Shown piece after piece: positions 24,324-31,497 of a stretch of DNA of 64,000 nucleotides. Source of the DNA: Hymenobacter sp. H14-R3 (GTDB taxonomy: Bacteria; Bacteroidota; Bacteroidia; Cytophagales; Hymenobacteraceae); the NCBI RefSeq assembly GCF_030063445.1, contig NZ_JASITD010000023.1:1-64000 (forward strand), in the 5' to 3' direction. The notes beneath the pieces are model-generated. The model ran no database searches, was not told the origin of the DNA, and was given only the letters and a program-made list of their open reading frames with translations. Position numbers and translations under genes: made by a program. Position 1 is the first letter of the stretch, and the number at the start of each line of letters is the position of its first letter.

Positions 24324-25514
24324 ATGATTCCTGCTCCCCGCCAATTATTCAACGAGGCTTTCACCCCTGAGCGCTATCAGGGAATGCTAGCCGATATGGA
24401 CCATCAACTACCCGGGCAGCTTGACTTTAGGATAGCGGAAACCCCAGTCTTCGTTCCGGCTGCGCTCCGCGACAAGCTCATTCGGGCGGGTCAGGATATT
24501 ATTGACGTGCTGCAACAGCCTACCTTCAAAGAGCTTACCGAAGGCGCTATTCCACCCAGCCAGCGCGTACCGAACGAAGACGCCCACGCTGAATTTTTGA
24601 CGTTTGATTTTGCCGTGTGCCGAAATTCTGATGGGGAGCTGGAGCCGCAATTAATTGAGATGCAGGGCTTTCCATCGCTGTACGCGTTTCAAGCTTACCT
24701 ACCCGGCGTATTTGCTGCGCATTACCCCATTGCTGAGTCTGTTTCGCCCTTCATTGAAGTAGCCGATGCCGCCGCTTACCAGGCTAATTTTAAGAGACTG
24801 CTATTGGCTGATGAAAACCCGGAAAATGTAATTCTGCTGGAGTTATTTCCTGAGCGTCAAAAAACCCGGATTGATTTTGCCTTATCCAAAAAATACTGGG
24901 GGATTGAGGTAGTTTCGCTACCCGACATCAAGAAGCATGGCCGTCAATTATTTTACGAAAAAGACGGTCAAGAAATACTAATTAAGCGCATCTACAATCG
25001 CATCATTTTTGACGAGTTGGAGCGCCACCCTGACTTGCACCCCGCCTTCAACCTGACCGACGATGTTGATGTGACGTGGGTGGGGCACCCCAACTGGTTT
25101 TTTCGCATCAGCAAATACACCCTGCCGCTCATTACCAGCGCTTTCGCACCCCCAAGCTATTACCTAAATAAGCTAACCGCGTATCCCAGCGACTTGGAGA
25201 ACTACGTACTAAAGCCGCTTTTTTCGTTCGCGGGGGCCGGCGTCCGGCTGCACATCACGGCCGCTGATTTGGATGCGCTGCCCGACAAACAGAATTATTT
25301 ATTGCAACGCAAGGTTACTTACGAGCCCGTAGTTCAGTCACCCGATGGCTTAGTGAAGTGTGAGATTCGCCTGCTCTACACCTGGCCCCACGCAGATGCG
25401 CAGCCGAAATTGGTAGCCGGGCTGGCCCGCCTGAGCCGTGGCGAGATGATTGGTGTTGATTTCAACAAGAATAAAGATTGGGTGGGTGGCACAACTCCCC
25501 TGTTTGAGCGGTAA
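24324..25514 (+). CDS. Second ATP-grasp-like protein, probably circularly permuted
   Basis: 396 residues, no signal peptide. Features that suggest an ATP-grasp fold are EPQLIEMQGFPSLYAFQ (acidic metal site, unusually early in the chain), EILIKRIYNRIIFDEL, and YVLKPLFSFAGAGVRL (nucleotide lysine and glycine loop). Metal-site residues before the nucleotide loop point to a circularly permuted arrangement as in glutathionylspermidine synthetase-like proteins. It is the last gene of the set. The fold call is inferred from motifs only; a structure prediction would settle it. Confidence 0.65.
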   Translation: MIPAPRQLFNEAFTPERYQGMLADMDHQLPGQLDFRIAETPVFVPAALRDKLIRAGQDIIDVLQQPTFKELTEGAIPPSQRVPNEDAHAEFLTFDFAVCRNSDGELEPQLIEMQGFPSLYAFQAYLPGVFAAHYPIAESVSPFIEVADAAAYQANFKRLLLADENPENVILLELFPERQKTRIDFALSKKYWGIEVVSLPDIKKHGRQLFYEKDGQEILIKRIYNRIIFDELERHPDLHPAFNLTDDVDVTWVGHPNWFFRISKYTLPLITSAFAPPSYYLNKLTAYPSDLENYVLKPLFSFAGAGVRLHITAADLDALPDKQNYLLQRKVTYEPVVQSPDGLVKCEIRLLYTWPHADAQPKLVAGLARLSRGEMIGVDFNKNKDWVGGTTPLFER

Positions 25515-25597
25515 GCCAGCACGCTTTTGCAACGTACTCAACTCCAGCAGCGCTGCTACGTATTAGGCAGCTATTATCCGCAACAAATCCCGGTTTC

Positions 25598-26089
25598 ATG
25601 TCAACTTTTACCGAACAAGGCCTTAGAATTTCTAAAAACGCTATTTTTAACGTCTTTATCAACCGAGCGACTAAGTTGCTGGGTAAACCATTCAAGATAA
25701 TTACCATCTTGAATGAAACAGCTAACAAACTTGCTGACAAAGAGAGCAAAGACAATAAATTTAAGCAGCTTTTTGATGTTGCCCTAACGTTGGTTCGCTT
25801 GGTGCGTAGCTACGTAACAGGGGATTATCGCCAGATTCAAACGAGCACTATTATTTCGGGGTTGGCAGTACTTCTTTACGTGCTGAGCCCTATTGACCTA
25901 GTACCTGATTTTATTCCAGTAGTAGGGTTCTTGGATGATTTGAGCTTGATAAGCTGGTTTCTCGGAAAATTTCAGGTGGAAATTGAGCGCTTTCGTGATT
26001 GGGAGAACCAGTCGTCGCAGTCAGTTGCCTCAGCGCCTGCAAATGGGGACCAATCATTGCCAGCCGTGGCCGAGTTAGGTCACTCGTAA
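25598..26089 (+). CDS. YkvA family (DUF1232) membrane protein
   Basis: 163 residues. The signature YVLSPIDLVPDFIPVVGFLDD (about residues 92-112) is that of DUF1232, with one or two hydrophobic segments around it (STIISGLAVLLYVL). Function unknown; probably an inner-membrane protein. It follows the amidoligase set by 83 bases on the same strand, but the family is widespread, so a shared role is not implied. Confidence 0.85.
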   Translation: MSTFTEQGLRISKNAIFNVFINRATKLLGKPFKIITILNETANKLADKESKDNKFKQLFDVALTLVRLVRSYVTGDYRQIQTSTIISGLAVLLYVLSPIDLVPDFIPVVGFLDDLSLISWFLGKFQVEIERFRDWENQSSQSVASAPANGDQSLPAVAELGHS

Positions 26090-26158
26090 TTTTCTCGCGG
26101 TATTTTTTTTGTAAAGTCAAGATGTTGAACAACTTGGTTTTACAGCTATTTATTGACT

Positions 26159-26458
26159 ATGCCTGTATTTGCTATTTCCTTGCGTCTACCAGACTCATTT
26201 TCCGAAGATTTTTTAAATCTCATTCCGCAGCATCGGTCATTTATTAATAATTTACTCTCTGAGCGCATTATTGAGTCTTACGCAATTGGTGCCGACCGTA
26301 GCCGTGGGTGGGTATTTATGAATGCTGAGGATGAAGAAGCGGTTCGTAGCATAGTAGCACAATTTCCGCTCTACCCCTACTTGCAGGTAGCTAGCATTGA
26401 CAGGTTGTTTATTTTTGACAGGGCAACTTCTCAGTTTCCGCAAATCAGCTTAAACTAG
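26159..26458 (+). CDS. Small YCII-like / muconolactone isomerase-like protein
   Basis: 99 residues from the ATG at 26159. The pattern of a first beta strand (PVFAISLRLPDSF), a middle helix and a final strand (YLQVASIDRLFIFD) resembles ferredoxin-like dimeric alpha-beta-barrel proteins of the YCII group. A TTG two codons upstream is the only other start. Family assignment is tentative and no reaction can be inferred. Confidence 0.6.
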   Translation: MPVFAISLRLPDSFSEDFLNLIPQHRSFINNLLSERIIESYAIGADRSRGWVFMNAEDEEAVRSIVAQFPLYPYLQVASIDRLFIFDRATSQFPQISLN

Positions 26459-26495
26459 GCAAGTGCCTGACAGGTAATTTTTTATAATATATCAA

Positions 26496-27353
26496 GTGCG
26501 CGTGGCTTTTCGTATTCCTCTCCTAGTCTCTATTGTCACCGCAACATGTGGCGGGATACTACCTGCACCAGCCGCCAGCTCCATGACGACGCAGCTGCTT
26601 ACAACGCGGCTGGTTACGGCTATAAAAACGCTCAAATCTATTCGCTGCAATGCAGAAGCAATAGAGCGCATTGGCAATAAAACGGCCCCGGATTATACGA
26701 CGATGAAAATTACGTTTAATCCGTACCGGGTTTATCTAAAAAACCAGAAAGGCGTGGAGGTATTATACGTTACTGGCCAGAACGACAACGAGGCTTGGGT
26801 ATACCCGGCCGCCTTTCCTTACATCACGCTTAGCCTCAATCCGCAGGGTACGCTAATGCGTAAGGGTCAGCACCACACAGCTTTACAAGCTGGCTTCGAA
26901 ACAATTGCCGACTTACTAAGTGGCCCCGATGGCCGGGGTGAAAATGTATTCAGCCGTTCTTTTCGCTATGCGGGAGATAGCATATCTCACGGCAAGCCCT
27001 GCTACATTTTGCGCTCTGATTATCCTCAATTTCGCTACATTGACTACCGCGTGGGTAAAAACGAAACGATTTCATCCGTTTCGGAGCGCTTTAGCTGCGG
27101 TGAATACCGCATTGTAGAGCGTAATAAGTTGAGCGTAGATAGCAAATTGACCGAAGGCCAAGTATTGCAGGTACCTAATTCCTATGGCCGGCGGGTTATT
27201 GTGGTAGTAGACGCGGCAACTTATCTACCTGCCTCCGTTACGGCTTTTGATGACAAGGGATTGTATGAAAAGTACTCCTTCTTGAACTCCGTCGTAAACC
27301 AGCCTATTCCTCTGGCTGAATTCAGCAAGGAGTATAAAGGATACAAACTCTAA
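26496..27353 (+). CDS. DUF1571-like exported protein with a LysM domain
   Basis: 285 residues from a GTG (26496). The signal peptide is FRIPLLVSIVTATCGGILPA. The main part (RIGNKTAPDYTTMKITFNPY, RVYLKNQKGVEVLYV) matches DUF1571 proteins of Bacteroidota, which resemble outer-membrane lipoprotein-binding folds. A LysM module of about 45 residues (YRVGKNETISSVSERFSCG to LQVPN) is inserted near residue 187. LysM binds peptidoglycan, so the protein is probably periplasmic and wall-associated. The LysM lies inside rather than at an end of the chain. Confidence 0.7.
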   Translation: MRVAFRIPLLVSIVTATCGGILPAPAASSMTTQLLTTRLVTAIKTLKSIRCNAEAIERIGNKTAPDYTTMKITFNPYRVYLKNQKGVEVLYVTGQNDNEAWVYPAAFPYITLSLNPQGTLMRKGQHHTALQAGFETIADLLSGPDGRGENVFSRSFRYAGDSISHGKPCYILRSDYPQFRYIDYRVGKNETISSVSERFSCGEYRIVERNKLSVDSKLTEGQVLQVPNSYGRRVIVVVDAATYLPASVTAFDDKGLYEKYSFLNSVVNQPIPLAEFSKEYKGYKL

Positions 27354-27400
27354 TAACGAATAATACGGGTTATCATAGTTGATAATCAATTATTTGCCCT

Positions 27401-27433
27401 AAAAAGGGCTGCCTATCTAGGCAGCCCTTTTGC
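27401..27433. terminator. Bidirectional terminator
   Basis: AAAAGGGCTGCCT pairs with AGGCAGCCCTTTT around ATCT. It lies between the convergent DUF1571 and SDR genes. Confidence 0.85.
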
Positions 27434-27469
27434 ATTTATAAATTCCTGAAATACGTGCCAATCAGCAGA

Positions 27470-28342
27470 TTAGCGGCGCATGGTTTTCTCAATGGTATCC
27501 CACATTTCCGGCGTCAGGGCTTCCAACTTATTGAATTCGCCGGCTCCGTTGAGCCACTCGCCACCGTCGATGGTAACAACTTCGCCGTTGACGTAGGCCG
27601 AGAAATCGGAGACGAGGTAGGCGGCTAGGTTGGCTAGCTCCTGGTACTGGCCCACGCGCTTGAGGGGCACGCTGGCGGCGGGGTCGAGCTGGCTGGCGAG
27701 AGGCTCGGGAAACAGGCGGCTCCAGGCACCTTCGGTCGGAAAGGGGCCGGGCGCAATGGCGTTGGAGCGGATGCCGTACTTGGCCCATTCCACGGCCAAG
27801 GAGCGCGTAATGGCCAGCACGCCCGCCTTAGCCGCGGCCGAGGGCACTACGTAGGCCGACCCAACGGAGGCGTAGGTGGTCACAATATTCAGGATGGTGC
27901 CGGGCTGCTTATCGGCTATCCAGCGCTTGCCCACGGCCAGCGTGCAATTATAGGAGCCGCGCAGCACGATGTCCACTATCACGTCGAATGCTTTATGGCT
28001 TAGGCGCTCGGTGGGGCTGATAAAATTACCCGCCGCGTTGTTGAGCAGCACATCGACGCGGCCAAACTCGGCGTAGGTGCGCGCTAGCATATCCTCTACC
28101 TCATTGTATTTACGCACGTCGCAGGCCACGGCCAGCACGCGGCCACCCGTTTGCTGCCGCAGTTCAACTGCCGTTTGTTCAAGTACGGCGAGTTTGCGGC
28201 TTGTGATAGTCACATTGGCCCCTAATTGCAGAAAGTAAGTGGTCATGGCGCGTCCCAGGCCAGTGCCGCCGCCCGTTACGATGATTGTTTTACCCGCCAA
28301 AGCGTTATCGCGAAGCATGGGTTGTGCAAAAGAATTTGTCAT
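27470..28342 (-). CDS. SDR oxidoreductase, 2,4-dienoyl-CoA reductase-like
   Basis: 290 residues from the ATG at 28342. Rossmann motif IVTGGGTGLGRAM, NNAAGNF, and the segment SAYVVPSAAAKAGVLAITRS. The usual YxxxK tyrosine position is serine here, which is the pattern of the 2,4-dienoyl-CoA reductase branch rather than a damaged enzyme. IAPGPFPTEGAWSRLF is also typical of that branch. It probably uses NADPH to reduce unsaturated acyl-CoA in beta-oxidation. The frame is open 37 codons further up, but the alignment starts at MTNSFAQPM. Divergent from the YeeZ-like gene. Confidence 0.85.
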   Translation of the reverse strand: MTNSFAQPMLRDNALAGKTIIVTGGGTGLGRAMTTYFLQLGANVTITSRKLAVLEQTAVELRQQTGGRVLAVACDVRKYNEVEDMLARTYAEFGRVDVLLNNAAGNFISPTERLSHKAFDVIVDIVLRGSYNCTLAVGKRWIADKQPGTILNIVTTYASVGSAYVVPSAAAKAGVLAITRSLAVEWAKYGIRSNAIAPGPFPTEGAWSRLFPEPLASQLDPAASVPLKRVGQYQELANLAAYLVSDFSAYVNGEVVTIDGGEWLNGAGEFNKLEALTPEMWDTIEKTMRR

Positions 28343-28481
28343 GGTTTCTAGTGAGGTACAAGCTAGCCAACTGCTGGGCGGCCCGAAGGTAAGTATCACT
28401 TCTCCACTGCATGGCTTTGCTGCATTCATGCGCAACTTGCATCCTTTTAGCATAGCAAACTAGTATTCAAGCTTAATTTTT

Positions 28482-29342
28482 ATGTCTGTTACCCCCGTTG
28501 TAAGTGCAGTTGCCTCCCCTTCCGCCGTGGCCGTGCTTGGATGCGGCTGGTTGGGCCTCCCCCTGGCAAAGCACTTGCTAGCGCAAGGCCACCGCGTGCT
28601 GGGTACCACCACTTCCCCCGAGCAGCTCCCCTTACTAGCCGCCCAGGGCATTGAGGCTCAACTTCTTCAACTAGGTAGCGACTTCACCGCTACCGACGAA
28701 GCCCGGCTGACCAGCCTTCTCAGCCAAGTGACTACACTGGTACTCAACGTACCGCCGCGCGCCGCCGTGGCCGGCGGCTACCCGCAGCTGCTGCGGCCCG
28801 TGCACCGGGCCGTGGCGGCGGCGCGGGTGCAGGCCGTGCTGTTTGTATCTACCACGGGCGTTTACCCCGATGAGCCGCGCCTGATGCACGAAACGGATGC
28901 CGTAAGCACCCGCGACGCCGCCTCTGATGTGCTGCGTACGGAGGGCCACTTTGTGCCGCGCTACGGGCAGTGGAAAAGTACGGTAGTGCGCCTGGGCGGC
29001 CTTATGGGCCCCAACCGGGCACCGGGCCGCTTTTTAGCTGGCCGCCAAAACCTGCCTCAGGGCGATGCCCCTACCAACCTGCTGCACCTCACCGATGCGG
29101 TGGGCGTGCTGAGCACCATTATTAGCCAAGACATCTGGGGGCATACCCTCAATGTGTGCGCACAGTCGCACCCATTGCGGCGCGAATTTTATCCGGCTGC
29201 CGCCACTTACATCGGATTGGAACCACCCACCTTTCAGGCCGGAGGCAGCAGCAGTAAGTTGATAGATTCCAGCCGGTTGCGCAGCCTGGTACCTTATACT
29301 TTTCAGCACGATGACGTGCTGGCGGCGCTGCCCTACTGCTAG
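28482..29342 (+). CDS. NAD(P)-binding protein, YeeZ-like SDR
   Basis: 286 residues. The N-terminal nucleotide loop is AVLGCGWLGLPLAKHL, and the middle has VLFVSTTGVYPD, typical of extended SDR and YeeZ-like proteins. The C-terminal region carries no recognised catalytic lysine motif in the usual place (YGQWKSTVVRLGGLMGP may supply it). Substrate unknown. The flavoprotein gene follows 30 bases later on the same strand, with its own TACCTTTG box in between. Confidence 0.75.
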   Translation: MSVTPVVSAVASPSAVAVLGCGWLGLPLAKHLLAQGHRVLGTTTSPEQLPLLAAQGIEAQLLQLGSDFTATDEARLTSLLSQVTTLVLNVPPRAAVAGGYPQLLRPVHRAVAAARVQAVLFVSTTGVYPDEPRLMHETDAVSTRDAASDVLRTEGHFVPRYGQWKSTVVRLGGLMGPNRAPGRFLAGRQNLPQGDAPTNLLHLTDAVGVLSTIISQDIWGHTLNVCAQSHPLRREFYPAAATYIGLEPPTFQAGGSSSKLIDSSRLRSLVPYTFQHDDVLAALPYC

Positions 29343-29360
29343 GGAGCCGAGCGGGGGTTT

Positions 29361-29368
29361 TACCTTTG
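29361..29368 (+). promoter_or_regulatory. Putative promoter of the flavoprotein gene
   Basis: TACCTTTG matches TAnnTTTG and lies only four bases before the ATG at 29373, implying a nearly leaderless transcript. Confidence 0.45.
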
Positions 29369-29372
29369 TTGC

Positions 29373-30668
29373 ATGTCGTTGCCTGGTTCCCCCGTTTCTC
29401 CTGCGCCCTCCCTGCCAGCCATTGCGGTGCTGGGCGGGGGGGCAGCGGGCTTTTTTGGTGCTATTGCCTGCGCCGAGGCCAACCCTCAGCAAGTAGTTTA
29501 CCTGCTTGAGAAAAGCCCCAAGCTGCTGAGCAAGGTACGCGTGTCGGGGGGGGGGCGCTGCAACGTAACGCACGCCTGCGAGTCGGCCGCGCAGCTGGTG
29601 CAGCACTACCCCCGCGGCGGCCGGCAGCTCAAGGATGCCTTCAAGCAGTTTGGCGTGGCCGATACTATTGCATGGTTTGGTCAGCGCGGGGTAACCCTCA
29701 AAACGGAAGCCGACGGCCGCATGTTTCCGACCACCGACAGCAGCGAGACCATTGCCCGCGCCCTCGAAGACGCCGCCCGCCGCGCCGGCGTGCTCGTGCT
29801 CACGCGCACCGCCGCCGAGCAGATTACCACGCTCCCCGACGGCCATTTCAGCCTGACCCTCAGCGGCGAAGGCAGCACTAGGCTGGGGCCCGAGCTGCGC
29901 GTGAGCCGCTTGCTGGTGGCCACGGGCGGCAACCCTAAGTCAGTGGCCTACGACTGGCTGCGCGCCCTAGGCCACACCATTGCCGAGCCGGTACCTTCGC
30001 TCTTTACGTTTAATGTGCCGGCTTCGCCCCTGCGCGAACTGCCCGGCGTGAGCGTGCCCCACGCCCGCGTGGTGCTGGCCGGCGAAAAACTGCAATACGA
30101 AGGGCCTCTGCTAGTTACGCACTGGGGCGTGAGCGGCCCGGCTGTGCTCAAGCTCTCGGCCTGGGGAGCGCGCCGCCTGCATGAGCTGGGCTACCACGGC
30201 ACCGCGCTCATCAGCTGGGTGCCCACCCACACCGATGAAACGCTGCGCCCCTGGGCCCAGGCTTTTCGCCTCGAGAATGGCAAAAAGCAAGTGGCGGCCC
30301 ACCCGCAGTTTGGCCTGCCCACGCGCCTGTGGCGCACGCTGGCAACGGAGGCGGGCATCGGCTCCGAAACCCGCTGGAACGAAGTACCCGCCAAGGCTCA
30401 GAACCGCTTGCTAGAGCTGCTGTTGCGCACGCCCTTGCAGGTGCAGGGCAAAACCACCCACAAGGATGAGTTTGTGACGTGCGGCGGCATTCCGCTGGGC
30501 GAAGTTAACCTCACTACCTTCGAAAGCCGCTGCGTACCTGGCCTCTTCTTTGCCGGCGAAGTACTTGATATTGATGGCATTACGGGTGGCTTTAACTTTC
30601 AGGCTGCCTGGACGACTGGTTTCCTGGCCGGCCAGGCCATGGCCAGGGTAGCGCAGCCCGTAAGCTGA
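29373..30668 (+). CDS. HI0933/BaiN-like FAD-dependent oxidoreductase
   Basis: 431 residues. The dinucleotide motif AVLGGGAAGFFGAIACAE is at residues 16-33, then KVRVSGGGRCNVTHAC, LLVATGGNPKS, and the C-terminal FAD signature DIDGITGGFNFQAAWTTG. This is the full pattern of the HI0933 family. A relative, BaiN, is a bile-acid oxidoreductase in gut bacteria; most members have no known substrate. Cytoplasmic and probably monocistronic. Confidence 0.88.
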   Translation: MSLPGSPVSPAPSLPAIAVLGGGAAGFFGAIACAEANPQQVVYLLEKSPKLLSKVRVSGGGRCNVTHACESAAQLVQHYPRGGRQLKDAFKQFGVADTIAWFGQRGVTLKTEADGRMFPTTDSSETIARALEDAARRAGVLVLTRTAAEQITTLPDGHFSLTLSGEGSTRLGPELRVSRLLVATGGNPKSVAYDWLRALGHTIAEPVPSLFTFNVPASPLRELPGVSVPHARVVLAGEKLQYEGPLLVTHWGVSGPAVLKLSAWGARRLHELGYHGTALISWVPTHTDETLRPWAQAFRLENGKKQVAAHPQFGLPTRLWRTLATEAGIGSETRWNEVPAKAQNRLLELLLRTPLQVQGKTTHKDEFVTCGGIPLGEVNLTTFESRCVPGLFFAGEVLDIDGITGGFNFQAAWTTGFLAGQAMARVAQPVS

Positions 30669-30810
30669 GCCTTTTGGGTAGAGATACACATAGGAAGGGA
30701 ATGGCGCACAAGCGGCATAAAATTGGGGTATATGAGGCCAAATTGTAACCCTGCGGGCAGTTGCCTAGTAAACTGCTTCACCTTTCCAACTTACATTTCC
30801 TTTTCCAATC

Positions 30811-31263
30811 ATGGAAGCCAAAGCAACCCAAACCGCCCTTAACTCCCTCATCACCGTTCTCAAAGATGGCCAGAAAGGCTACGCTGATGCGATGACCGAT
30901 GTAAAGGACCAGAATCTGAAAGACCTGTTTAAGAAGTACTCTGCTCAGCGTGCCAACTACGTGACGGAAATTGAGGACCAGATGTTCAAACTCGACCTGC
31001 ACCCTGATACCAACGAAAGCTCGTCGGTGCTCGGCTCTATCCACCACGTTTGGATTGATTTGAAAGCTGCTGTAACTGGCCACGACAACCAGGCCATTCT
31101 TGCTGAGTGCGAGCGCGGTGAGGACGTAGCCAAGAAGGCCTACGAAGAAGCTTCCAAAATTCAAGACCTGCCCGGCGACCTGAAATCGGTTATCGAAAAG
31201 CAGTCGCAAGGCGTACTGGCAGCCCACGACGAAATCCGCAGCCTGCGCAACTCCTCGAAGTAA
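30811..31263 (+). CDS. PA2169-type four-helix-bundle protein
   Basis: 150 residues, nearly all helical. ALNSLITVLKDGQKGYADAM and the acidic/histidine positions spread over the helices match the PA2169 (DUF2383) group, ferritin-like four-helix bundles often induced under stress. Cytoplasmic. A copy of the dispersed repeat starts one base after its TAA stop codon, and the convergent DEAD-box gene has the mirror-image copy. Confidence 0.8.
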   Translation: MEAKATQTALNSLITVLKDGQKGYADAMTDVKDQNLKDLFKKYSAQRANYVTEIEDQMFKLDLHPDTNESSSVLGSIHHVWIDLKAAVTGHDNQAILAECERGEDVAKKAYEEASKIQDLPGDLKSVIEKQSQGVLAAHDEIRSLRNSSK

Positions 31264-31264
31264 T

Positions 31265-31319
31265 ACCGCAGATTCAAACGGATTTAGCAGATATGCCCCT
31301 GCGGGGCTGGCTAAGCGAA
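31265..31319 (+). repeat. 3'-end dispersed repeat, copy 4
   Basis: ACCGCAGATTCAAACGG onward, with the CCCCTGCGGGG hairpin and ending GGCTAAGCGAA. It starts one base after the PA2169-type gene's stop codon. Confidence 0.85.
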
Positions 31320-31321
31320 TG

Positions 31322-31443
31322 ACAATAGAAAAGGCTGCCCATATGGGCAGCCTTTTCTATTGCAGATGTATTGGTTGGTGCCCAAAACCACCTGAAATCA
31401 CAATAAAAAAGGCTGCCCATACAGGCAGCCTTTTTTATTGTGA
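31322..31443. terminator. Two successive bidirectional terminators
   Basis: First hairpin 31324-31363 (CAATAGAAAAGGCTGCCC with its complement). Second hairpin 31401-31442 (CACAATAAAAAAGGCTGCC with its complement). The stems are near-copies of each other and of 18110-18150. They lie between inverted repeat copies 4 and 5. Confidence 0.85.
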
Positions 31444-31497
31444 TTCGCTTAGTCAGCCCCGCAGGGGCGTATCTGCTAAATCCGTTAAATCCGCGGT
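31443..31497 (-). repeat. 3'-end dispersed repeat, copy 5
   Basis: Inverted copy starting ACCGCGGATTTAACGG immediately after the TAG stop (31500-31498) of the DEAD-box gene. The four copies at 17968, 18217, 31265 and 31443 form two inverted pairs at convergent gene ends. Confidence 0.85.

Noticed and set aside
27470-28342. SDR enzyme with an apparently missing catalytic tyrosine, first thought to be inactive
   Set aside because: The SAAAK pattern is normal for the 2,4-dienoyl-CoA reductase branch, so it is not evidence of damage.
31265-31497. Possible CRISPR array or integron site because of regular inverted units
   Set aside because: Only two inverted copies flank two terminators; there are no direct repeats with unique spacers and no cas or integrase gene.
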